Origin: Pictodentalium vernedei
Lineage: Eukaryota > Mollusca > Scaphopoda > Dentaliida > Dentaliidae
DNA: 64,000 nucleotides
Direction: 5' to 3'
Assembly (NCBI GenBank): GCA_031216915.1
Contig: CM062297.1
Span: 832,675,337 to 832,739,336 of the forward strand
A program made the translations under genes and the position numbers. Shown here piece after piece: positions 11,231-20,998 of this stretch. Position 1 is the stretch's first letter. Every line of letters starts with the position of its first letter. Under the pieces are notes generated by a model. That model saw only the letters and a list, made by a program, of their open reading frames with translations, was not told the DNA's origin and ran no database searches.

Positions 11231-11744
11231 GTATCTCGCTATCATCCGCTAAGGAACGTATATATCCATCGCTATCAGAGTCCCTGTTTGTTGTCATGTG
11301 ATAGTTGAACCTTTGCTCTATCATTGTGTGTTCACGAATTTCTTGCCGTACTTTCACTCATCCCCATTTGGATCCAAGCAGTCTCCATTTCGCATATCAC
11401 AGGGTTGAAAATGTCACACATCCGATAGATGAACCTCTGTAAAATCGACAACATCTGTTGATGATACACTACAAAAACAGACAGAACCGCGATCCATCGA
11501 ATTGGAGGTGAAAGTATTTTCTATCAGTCGATAGATCTCTGTCAAAATCGACTATATCCAGTCACGAGACACTGCATAACACAGGCGAAACATCTAATGA
11601 GTTCCAAGGCGGTGGCATATTACACAGTCACCCATTTCAATTTCAAAATCCCTATAATAATAATATGGGTCAAATCGGTGATATGTGTAAAATCGCCAGT
11701 CCGGGCGGGTGCCAGATGACAGCGCATTACAAATCCCTATGAGA
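11231..11744. other. Non-coding segment right of the tandem array
   Basis: It contains two TCGATAGAT-like blocks (about 11423 and 11528) and no recognisable gene. It lies inside the composite element bounded by the inverted ends. Confidence 0.4.
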
Positions 11745-12470
11745 ATTTTTCATTGGAAAAGACCTTTTTCGGCTTCGACTGTTCGAGCTCACTTCGAAGG
11801 GTGAGAACGAAAGAAGCGCATTACAACTCTCGTTTAAAATCCCCGTTCGAATTGCACTGAGTGATTTGTAGAAACGTTCGTTTTCGCAAATGTCCGAGGT
11901 CAGCGATTTTGACACTTTTGCAATTTCCTATGGAAATTTACATTGAAAAAAGATCGTCTCCTTCGAGCTCACTTCGAGTTTATTTTCTTTTTTTATTTTC
12001 CCCCATTGGATTTTTTATTTATTTATTTATTGATGTTTAAGGTCACATATTTATGCACAATGGCTAATCATGACCGTGACAGTTTTACGGGTGAAGGAAG
12101 CCGGAGTACCCGGAGAGAACCACCGAGCAACGACGAGCAGCTGCCAGCTCCCCAACATCGTAACTCCACACTGCAGCACAGGCAGGGATAGATTGGTTGA
12201 AGACATGCGTACCATCGACGTGCAGTACGCCTTAGTACACGGCGTCATCGTGCTCCCACATGGGCAATGGGGGGTGAAGTGTCTTGCCCAAGGACACAAC
12301 GCGGTTGCCGCAGGTGGGACCCCATTGGATTAACCTTAACCGAAATACGAGCTCATGTGAAAATAGACTAAGTCCGACTTTAGCTGAAATCGAAAATGTT
12401 TCCATGGGAATTCCCATTGTTAGCTCAAAGGGCATTTTTCCTGTGCTCGAATGACCAATTTATATCTACT
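11745..12470 (-). repeat. Right inverted end of the composite element
   Basis: It is the reverse complement of 7990-8405, interrupted by a SINE at about 12012-12330. The uninterrupted sequence at 8125-8140 acts as an empty site. It shows that the CCCCATTGGATT sequences on the two sides of the SINE are a target duplication. Confidence 0.75.
12012..12330 (-). mobile_element. 5'-truncated SINE with target duplication
   Basis: In minus orientation it runs from the CCCACCTGCGGCAACCGCG block just after the tRNA-like head to an AATAAATAAATAAA tail. The duplication CCCCATTGGATT occurs on both sides (about 12001-12012 and 12323-12334). The missing tRNA head fits 5' truncation during LINE-driven insertion. 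Confidence 0.8.
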
Positions 12471-12704
12471 TTCATACATTTGAGATTTTCAAGACACTAC
12501 TCATGGCCTACATTTTGACCGCTGTGGCGGTCAGACGAACACGTTGACAAATACCAAAATCAGCATTTTTGTGAAGATATTGGTCTTCAAGTCTTACATT
12601 TCATAAAATATTCGACCAAATACACTTACAAAAGAGTTGGAAAGGTTTGAGGTGATGTAAAAAAAAATATAGTAGAGATAATGGGTAGAGTCATATAGAA
12701 AATA

Positions 12705-12828
12705 CCCAGAGTAGCTTGGTGTACCAAATGTTCACCACGATTGGTGAAGGGTGTCAACCGCGAACCTGTGAGCGGTTAACACCCTTCACCACTCGTGGTG
12801 AACATTTGGTACACCAAGCTACTTTGGG
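12705..12828. repeat. Hairpin, 57-bp arms
   Basis: The arms at 12705-12761 and 12772-12828 share TAGCTTGGTGTACCAAATG and complementary sequence with few mismatches and a 10-nt spacer. No termini or target duplication could be assigned. Confidence 0.8.
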
Positions 12829-13580
12829 TAGATTTTATTTATGCCCTCATAGTCAGATTATTAAGAGTCGTTATTATTTTTTCTCATTTTACTGAGCAGC
12901 AGACGAACAGACGTGCGAATCTGTTTTTGTTTACATCAGCACAGGTGGGCGGTACTTCCGCTGTCAATTTTATCGCCGAAACGAAACGGAAAAAGAAACG
13001 TCCAAATCACGGCGCCTTTTTCATTTTAAAAACATAATAACATACTATTTCGAGTTATGGATGCTTTATTAACATGAGACGAAGTGGGTGTGATAAATAG
13101 GTTTTCAGTAAGACTGGTATTAAGGTACTCAGAAAATGACTTCTGAGGCATGGGCATGAGTTTAGACGTTATACTTCCTATGTTTGCAAAGAAAGTATTG
13201 AACTCCTGTGCGATGTTATTTTCCGCATGGATCTTTCTATCGCCAAGATTGAAGAATGAAGGCAAAGTTTCCCTGTTTTTTATCCCTATTCAGGGCATTA
13301 TTTAGAAGTGAAGTTGTCATGTGTTCCGCATATTATTCTTATTTTCCAAAAGGGCTTTTTCATGATACATAGATTTACTTTGATTTTGTATTCTATTAAA
13401 TAGCCTACAGTATTTCCTGTAGTTCCTGGCGTTAACTTCTGTTGAGGATCTAAACTTCTTATTGAAAAGTTTATTCTTTTGTTTGTTGAGATTAAAGTCC
13501 CTTTGTCATCCATGGCTGTCGTTTGATGAACTTATTTTTCAGTTTGTGTCTTTTTAATGGGAAAGCTCTGTCGAAAGCGG

Positions 13581-14294
13581 CAGGGATGTGGCGACAGTGG
13601 TGACGGGGCGTGGAGGGGTGTCTCACCACCCAGCTAGGAGTATTTTTTTTTCAATAGTTGGAAATTCCGAGGTCAAAAAGCAAATAGTTGGAAATTCAAT
13701 AAATTAAAATTCTTCATGAAAAATATTAAAATTCCAACTAATGATGAGAAATTTTGATCTTTTATTTCCAACTGGAAACTTGAGTTTCAAATTTCCTACT
13801 CTAAAATTGACATGGCCTCAAAATTTCGACTCTGACATCAATCGGGTAAATTTTCTGACCCAGACACATTTTAAATGATGCTTTTTCCGTTTCAGGACTA
13901 GTGAAAATTTTCAGAAGGGTTCATAACCCTTTACCCAACGCAGACGATTTCAAAATTCATTATTTTAAATATCATTTTTTTAAATTTTTTTTAAAAATTT
14001 CAACAAAACCATATCATGTGACCCCTCTTTGGAACGATCTCAACGAGCTCGTTCCAAAGAGGGGTCACATGATATGGTTTTGCTGAAATTTTTCGAAAAA
14101 TAATATTTTTTCAGCAGCTGTATTTGCATATTATGCGGGCGGATGCGGGCGATTCGTTGGGTAAAGGGTTAAAAGATATCACCCAGCGCTGCAGTGCAAC
14201 CACCTATCGAAACCACTCACAGTTGGAATTTACACCGGTGGCACACCCTCCTCCCCACCCCACCCCCAGCTGAAACCCTCTAGCCACATCCCTG
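13581..14294. mobile_element. hAT-type element (714 bp) inside the LINE
   Basis: The ends are CAGGGATGTGGC and its exact reverse complement GCCACATCCCTG. The 8-bp duplications are GAAAGCGG (13573-13580) and GAAAGCAG (14295-14302). It separates the LINE endonuclease part from FDRAFPLKRH. It carries no transposase but does carry a TTAA-type hairpin element at 13927-14168. Confidence 0.85.
13927..14168. mobile_element. TTAA hairpin MITE, family B, copy 1
   Basis: It starts CCCTTTACCCAACGCAGACG and ends CGTTGGGTAAAGGG. ATAA lies on the left and TTAA on the right. The core is a long palindrome around CGAGCTCGTTCCAAAGAGG with ATATCATGTGACCCC arms. It is nested inside the hAT element at 13581-14294, making three layers of insertion with the LINE. 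Confidence 0.85.
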
Positions 14295-14876
14295 GAAAGC
14301 AGCCTAGTAAGTATTTAGGAAATTTTCATAGGTTGTGTTGGTACAGTTGGATTCCATAACTATGGAAAAGTCGCTTTGGTACAGACGCGATTTGAAGTAT
14401 TCAGTACTTGTTGATTTTATTTTCCGGGTTAGAAATGGTTTAGAGCTATCTGATTTCGGATTTGAGAGTTCAACAATATAAAAAATTCCAAAATGGTCAG
14501 ATATATCTGTTAGAATTATTCCGGATTTGAAATTTTGTGGAACATTATTGGAGAAGATGTGGTCTATAAGAGATCGATCTGTTACTCTTGTTGGTTTGGT
14601 GATGACAGACACGAAGCCCTCACTGAACATTTGGTCAATGAACAAGTCTGATTTGGAATGAGAGCCTACTTTTAGAAGATCAATGTTAAAATCCCCCATA
14701 ATTATGGAAGTTTTCTTTTCGTTGTTAATTAGATCAGTTATCATATTAATTTTGGATTGAAATAGGTCTATATCTGCCTTTGGGGCAGTGTTGGGTCTGT
14801 AGATTACGCCAATTATTTTTGTGCAGTGCTTAAACTTCAGTTTAACAAATATAGACTCAAGTACATGGGGTATGAA

Positions 14877-15117
14877 CAAGCCAGAAAATAAGCAGACTGT
14901 CATCTGCAAAATGAGGTCCCCAGAGGGTGAATTTAGTGTTGCTAGGGTAGCATCACTACATTTACCCTCTGTGAACATCAATCTGAATCAGGGTCTCAAA
15001 ACTGAACAGAAGGAGGTACCCAGAGGACAAATTGGCCCACTGTATGGGATAGTATCATCAAATTCACCCTCTGGGGACCTCATTCTGCAAATGTCAGACT
15101 GCTTATTTTCAGGCCTG
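14877..15117. mobile_element. hAT-type MITE (241 bp) inside the LINE endonuclease
   Basis: The ~60-bp inverted termini are CARGCCWGAAAATAAGCAG at the tips and continue through GAGGTCCCCAGAGGGTGAAT. The 8-bp duplications are GGTATGAA (14869-14876) and CGTATGAA (15118-15125). Removing the element restores the endonuclease reading across the site. Confidence 0.85.
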
Positions 15118-15625
15118 CGTATGAAAATAAAGAGATCATGGCGAACACTGAAAGTAATATCAGTTTTTATTAACAAACCAACTCCCCCGCGCCCATCGTC
15201 GTCACTGGGCCTTGTGTTTTTCAATAAAGGGTGGTATCCTTCTAAAGTGTAATTGACACATTGGAAGGGATTTGAAAGATTTCTGCAAGACTGATGACAT
15301 CAAATGTGTTCTCTGCGTCATTTGGATTCTTTGAGCAGGCGGTGTAAAGGATCCCAGTGAGCATTTAGACTTTGACAATTTGAGGATCTGAAGCAGAGAA
15401 AGAGCTTCGTGCACCACCAAGTTCATTGCACAGTTCATTCGAAAGAAAATATGTGTTTCCCATATTGTTTAAATAGAAAGTAGAGTCATTGTCCTTGGAA
15501 AATGCCTCTGTTTTAATAGTAAGTAGATTACCAAAATCACATTCGAGATTTGTCTGGATCTCGTCCAAGTTGATGCTACCCGCCACGATACCAAAATCGA
15601 CCAACAACATCACCAACGCACACAC

Positions 15626-17205
15626 AATTGAGATTGTTTACTGAAGATGGTACCTAACCTTGCACATCGTGTTTTAACGTCAAACTTTGATGATGTAATT
15701 TTAAAGCGTATAGTCGGACTGTTGTAATTTAAGAATAATACGTAAAACAATGCTGCATAACGAAGAAAACAACAAAAGAACAAAGTAAGAGTGTATGTAC
15801 AAGAGCTATCTGACATTCAGGGATGATCGAAATATATTGTTCTCAGGTTTTACATAATACATTTAGCAGTTTCCCAGTTGAGGGTATTTTCCAAAAACCT
15901 AAATTTCATTTATCGGTTTCTATGCGTATTGGGGTAGGGGCACATATTAAAACAGCTTTTATCTTGAGTGGCGTCAATAAAATTTCCAATGATCTAAATC
16001 AAGGCTAAATCCGGGTAACTTGGTGCAGGACTGGCAGTGAAATTGAGTGAAACTGAAAGTGAACTAAGGCACATTTGGTAATGGTTTTCATATCAAGATC
16101 GAGATTAAAGTCCATTTTCAGGGTCATTCAGAGAGATAAAAATATCTCGTGCTACCCAATTTATTAGTTAAAAATTCAAACATGAAGACAGCACGTTTTG
16201 CCGTTTATGCATGCGTTACCTGGATACAGCCTTAATAACAAAGATTCAGTGACATCTTTAGTTATCGTACATGTAGCCTTAATATTTGAAACATCATTGG
16301 TAGAAGATTGTGTAACAATGTTATAGCTAGGTAGATTTCGCGACGCGTGTAGATCACATCCCTCGTTGCACGCAAAGTGTAAAAATCTTTGTCCGCTGTT
16401 CTATTTGGGAACGCCATGTTCCTTGCATGCCTCGAAAAGATAATAGATCCATATTGTTAGTCATCGTCACCCTTGGTGAAAACTCTACAGATGTAGGATG
16501 TGGATTTACACTAGGTTTGCCAGTGGTTGGGCAATCATAAAGTAGATTTCTTGTTTAACAATAATTTTGACAAGGTTTGGCGTGATATGAAGTTTCCATT
16601 TCACTTCTAGTTTTGCTGTGCGGAAATTTTCAATTGAGATGATACGTTATTTTGGAAGTTGGATTTTCAATCTTATCATCGGGTCAAGGTATTATATAAT
16701 GTAAGCTTGCTCCGGAGTGTAGTCTCCAGTTGTATATTCACATCTGTCAAGGAATACAACTTTTTGGCAAGGCAATGTAGACTGCTTGGCCAGAGACAAC
16801 TGCAGGTAGCCTAGTTGACGTTGGGAGAGAGGTCCTGTCATACACGAAGCGGTCGGATGAAGACCGCTTGGTGTATGATAGAGTATTGTTTACAGATTAT
16901 TAAACCCACTATGAACCTTCTTGTACTTATGGCTTATGCACACACGATATACATTTGTATCGGATTCAGTGATTCAAATAAAATATACCCACATTCAAAT
17001 GTTGGTCAAATGACTGCTTACCACTACAACACGTGAGTATTACCGGTTGAGTTCGCTCTGTGCATACCAACAAGTGAACGGGCAATATCGACTCTTTTGT
17101 CCAAGAATAGTCTGTTAATGGTTGCTAGCTATAACAAAATATTTGCATGATAGATAATAAACAATTACGAGGAATAAACAGTTATATTCTAGCGAGCAGA
17201 AATAT
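15626..17205. other. No gene recognised; one small hairpin
   Basis: Only short frames are present. A hairpin around 16836-16877 has GAAGCGGTC and GACCGCTT arms. No splice-bounded exon or shared repeat is recognised. Confidence 0.45.
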
Positions 17206-17224
17206 CCCCCCCCCCCCCCCCCCC
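17206..17224. repeat. C19 homopolymer
   Basis: An uninterrupted run of 19 cytosines lies directly upstream of the mariner-like MITE at 17248. The reverse strand would be G19 and able to form a quadruplex. Confidence 0.95.
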
Positions 17225-17247
17225 AAAATGATATTCAACATACAGTT

Positions 17248-17447
17248 AAAACTAGAAGTCCTGTCATGAAATGCACAGAAATAATCCGAGATCCATTGGC
17301 AGAAACATTACCTGTGTTTGCTGTGAGTAACCAGAAGAACCTGCCGTGCTTTGGATGCCATCAGATATGGCAATTGCGCGCAGTTCCTACGCGCAATTAA
17401 TCCTAGATAAGCGCACAGCTCGTGACAGGACTCCTAGTTTTAACTGT
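17248..17447. mobile_element. Mariner-like MITE, uninterrupted copy
   Basis: The termini CAGTTAAAACTAGAAGTCC and the reverse complement are flanked by TA. It is the same family as 4448-5217. It keeps the GGTTACTC site (minus strand) into which the younger MITE inserted in the other copy, so it serves as an empty-site control. Confidence 0.8.
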
Positions 17448-18430
17448 AGGTTGACTTTTAAAGATTCGTTGCCGTGGTATCAGCAGGTGGGAGTGGGGGT
17501 GAGTTAGGCTCAGTTTGCCACTTTGTTCATAACATTGGCTTTTTACAACCAGAGGAGGGTGTCTAGATGCTCCCTCCAATAGGCCGCATAAAGGCAATTT
17601 TATATAGACAGATTAATATTTTTTCCAAGGGGTACAACTTTACAGGATTTTAAATACAATACAGTCAAACATTAGACAGTTAGATAATGATTGGCTGATG
17701 CCAGTTACATCTGTCGACTCATGTTACAACATAATTTGTCAAGGATTCAATCCCATGGCATCAGCAAGTTGGTGGACGGGAAGGGGGTACACTTTTGTTT
17801 TGTTTTGTTGATTTGCTTCGTTATAATCCGTTGGATAGTTCCCAATAGCACCTCAAATAGATTTCCACGAAGCAGCTTTATACAGTTCAATTTTCCTACT
17901 ATCCAGCCTTAGGTTTGCACTTTCTTCATAAAGTCTTCATTAAATTAGTTACAAAATATTGGCGAGTGGTATCAGGGTTTGTGAATCCGATTGAGTAATG
18001 TGCAAGCAAGGTGGCACAACTGAACAAGACTGCAAATAAAGTATAATAATTAAACTTTTTTTCGGTTCATGCGTTTTCAGATAAAACGATTGGCTCACAC
18101 GATTCTGCTTTTTCTTTTCATAACTCAATGAACCGAAAAAAACACAATTAGGTCCGCCCCCAGCCACGCCCCTAAAATACCAGTCTTCGGAGTTGCAACA
18201 TGGTGTTAAATCAATAGAAGTTAGAACACTGGCACGTTCTAAATGTGAAAAAGAAAAATAAATTTATATTACTAATTTATCACCATGAAATTATTTATAA
18301 AATATTTAAATGACCGTGGTGGGTCATTTTTTTTCTTTTTCTTCACAACTGTATTTATTTGACATTTCAATTTTTACGCACACTGGGTGGTCGTCTTCGT
18401 TCATCGTTTTACCCAAATCGATTGTAAACA

Positions 18431-18655
18431 ATGGCTGGTCACGACGAATACGGCAATTTTGACATTGCTAATTTGAATGAAATTTTTGGAAATCAAAATG
18501 ATTTTATATTTGAGGAAGAATATTTGGCTTTATATCTAACTCCACTTTTACAAACTGTGTTTTTCAGTTCTCGGGAAACGGTCAAAACCAAAATACAATG
18601 TGATATTGATGGCCTACTTCCACCTACCACGGAACGTAACTTTTACGTGAAGTGA
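18431..18655 (+). CDS. Hypothetical small open frame, 74 codons
   Basis: The ATG has a favourable context (AACAATGGCTG). The frame encodes an acidic N-terminal part, MAGHDEYGNFDIANLNEIF, followed by a hydrophobic stretch ALYLTPLLQTVFF. I do not recognise the protein. It lies in the segment that interrupts the satellite, between two small inverted repeats at about 18068-18137 and 18936-19019, so it could be part of an inserted element. No splice sites or second exon could be assigned. A chance frame is the main alternative. Confidence 0.2.
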   Translation: MAGHDEYGNFDIANLNEIFGNQNDFIFEEEYLALYLTPLLQTVFFSSRETVKTKIQCDIDGLLPPTTERNFYVK

Positions 18656-18935
18656 AGAGTTGAATGAAATTTGAGGGAGGCGTGGCTTATGACGTGGCTT
18701 ATGGCGTTTTCTTTGCATTACGTAATTCATTGTTCAATAAAAAATTTAATGACATAAGTGCATTTGACTTGGAAAGTGTGTCAATTGCTACCTGCATTTC
18801 AATAATATGCGCCCTCTTTTATGCCAGAAAAATAATATGTCTACCAGTTTTAGTTTTTAAGTCTTTGTTCGCTGAAGTAGAGGACGACTAACACTATTTA
18901 TTTATTTGGGTCGCGAACGTTTAATTATAAGGAAT

Positions 18936-19019
18936 GATCGTTTCTTTTTGTCTATTTCTGGAGTTATGAACCCCAAAAAACAAAGTCCAAACTGTGTAAA
19001 TAGACAAAAAGAAACGATC
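18936..19019. repeat. Inverted repeat, 22-bp arms
   Basis: GATCGTTTCTTTTTGTCTAT and its complement lie at the two ends, separated by ~40 bases. It marks the right edge of the segment that interrupts the satellite array. Confidence 0.75.
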
Positions 19020-20378
19020 TTTCCTTGAATAAAGTATACCACTTTGTTCATTACATTGGCTTTTGGCTTTTGGCAACCAGGGAAGGATGTCTATGGGCTC
19101 CTTCCAAAAGGCTGCATAAAGGCAATTTTATATAGTCAGATTGAACTTTTTCCCAAAGGGTACAACTTTACAGGATTTCAAATACCTACATTCAAACATT
19201 AGACAGTCAGATAGTGATTGGCTGATGCCAGTGACATCTATCGACTCGACTCATGTCACAAATTAATTTGTCAAGGATTCAGCGCCAGGGCATCATCAGA
19301 TTTTCATCATTGAATAGTTCTCAGTGGTATCCCAAAAGATTGCCACGAAGCAGTTTTATACGGTTATAAAGCCTTAATTAAATTAGTTACAAAATATTGG
19401 TGAGAGGTATCAGGGTTTGTGTATTATATTGAGTAATATCCAGGCAAGGTGACAGAGCTGAACAAGACTGAAAATAAAGTATAATAAAGTCAAGGTGTAA
19501 AATGTTTCGTAATGCAACATGTAACATGGGAACTTTTCAATGATTCAGCTCCATGACACCAGTGAGGCAGTGGAAGGGGAGGAGTGGGGGGGGGGGGGGG
19601 GGGATTAGCACATTTGGTTGTTCATTTGCCTCGATTCAATCCATTGAAGAATGCCCAGTGGCACCCCAATAGACTGCAACGAAGCAGTTTTATACAGTTC
19701 AGTTTTTCTACTACCAGACTTTAGATTTGCACTTTCTTCATGAAGGCTTAATTAGTCACAATTTATTAGTGAATAGTGTCAGGGTTTGGAACTTAGCTTC
19801 ATTCAACAAGGTTATTCAATTGAGCCATATCCATGCAGGATGGGGAAGGTAGGAGTTGGCACAGCGAAACAACACTACAATTAAAAAATAATCAAGTCCC
19901 GGACTTAAATGTTTCATCGTGGAATATTTAATATAGGAACTTTTCTAGGATTCAGTTCCAAGGCGCCAGTGAGTCAATGGATCGGGGGGCGAGGGGGGGG
20001 GGGGGAGGATAGCACCTTCCTTTGGTTTTGTACATTTGCTTCGCTTCAGTCCACTGGAGAGTGCCCAGTGGCAGACCCCAATAGATTGCAACGATGCAGT
20101 TTTATGAAGTTCAGTCGTTCTACTACCAAGATTTAGATTTACACTTTCTTCATAAAGGCTTAGTGAAAATTTGTAAGTGAATGGTATCAGTGTTTGGGAG
20201 TTACATGTAGTTTCATTTAACAAGGCTATTCGTTTGATCGCTATCCCACACAATTGAACAAGACTGCAAATAAAGTTTAATCAAGCCCCAGACTGAAATG
20301 TTTCAATATGAATAAGTAAAAAATAAGTTTTCAAGGGATTCAGCTCCATGGCACAATTGCGGAAGTGTGTGTGTGTCT

Positions 20379-20411
<33 letters not shown>

Positions 20412-20761
20412 AGCGGATTGTTTTTTTGTTCATTTGCCCCCTTACAATGCATTCGATTATGCCTAATGGCATCTCCCAATAGATTGCAACAAAGCGGTTT
20501 TATACAGTTCAGTTTACCTACTATCAAGCCTTGGATTTTAAGTTTCTTCACAACGCCTTAATTTGTTACAAATTATTGGTGAATGATATCAGGGTGTTCC
20601 AATTCCGTATCATATACACGACTCATTCTGATTCCGTATCATATAGACGACTCGTTTCCGGTAGCGCTACGGGCTATCATAACAGGCACATAAATACATT
20701 CTAGGAGCGTTTCAGTGGTCGACCGAAGATTATGTCCCAAAAATGTTTGAAAATAATTTAA

Positions 20762-20998
20762 CCCTTTACCTATCATGAAAAGCAGACGACACTTGCAACA
20801 AAAATTCTTGAATAACTACTTTTTTCCTTTTTTTGTCTCAAAAACATAGGCTATGACCCCTCGTTGGAACGAGCTCGACGAGCTCGTTCCAACGAGGGGT
20901 CATAACCTATGTTTTTGAGACAAACAATAATGAAAGTTAATTGGCGATTTTTTTTAGAATAGCATTGGCCGGTTTAGGCCGTTACGTTGGGTAAAGGG
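20762..20998. mobile_element. TTAA hairpin MITE, family A, copy 1
   Basis: TTAA duplications lie at 20758-20761 and 20999-21002. The ends are CCCTTTACCTATCATG and CGTTGGGTAAAGGG. The central palindrome is TCTCAAAAACATAGG...ACCCCTCGTTGGAACGAGCTCG and its complement. Confidence 0.85.

Larger units (their letters stand above)
13026..15625 (-). pseudogene. LINE (CR1/Jockey-like) ORF2 fragment, decayed and interrupted
   Basis: On the minus strand the pieces read in order as an APE-type endonuclease and the linker before reverse transcriptase. Endonuclease motifs include GRGGVGLLIK, VIYRPNT, IIMGDFNIDLL, RSLIDHIFSNN and SDHFGIFY. The linker has FDRAFPLKRHKLKNK, RQPWMTKGL and then EFNTFFANIGS. These are typical of non-LTR ORF2 proteins that nick DNA and copy their RNA at the target. 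The reverse-transcriptase core that should follow is absent below 13026. Several stops and frameshifts are present. Two hAT-type elements split the frame at 13581-14294 and 14877-15117. The endonuclease reads on across the second insertion (HDLFIF... then ...FIPHVLESIFVKL). The part above 15430 is less certain. Confidence 0.8.

Noticed and set aside
20281..20561. Proline-rich or glycine-rich small proteins near G/C tracts
   Set aside because: They are translations of homopolymer tracts inside the satellite. The same applies to 21388-21670, 40916-41506 and 43610-43807.
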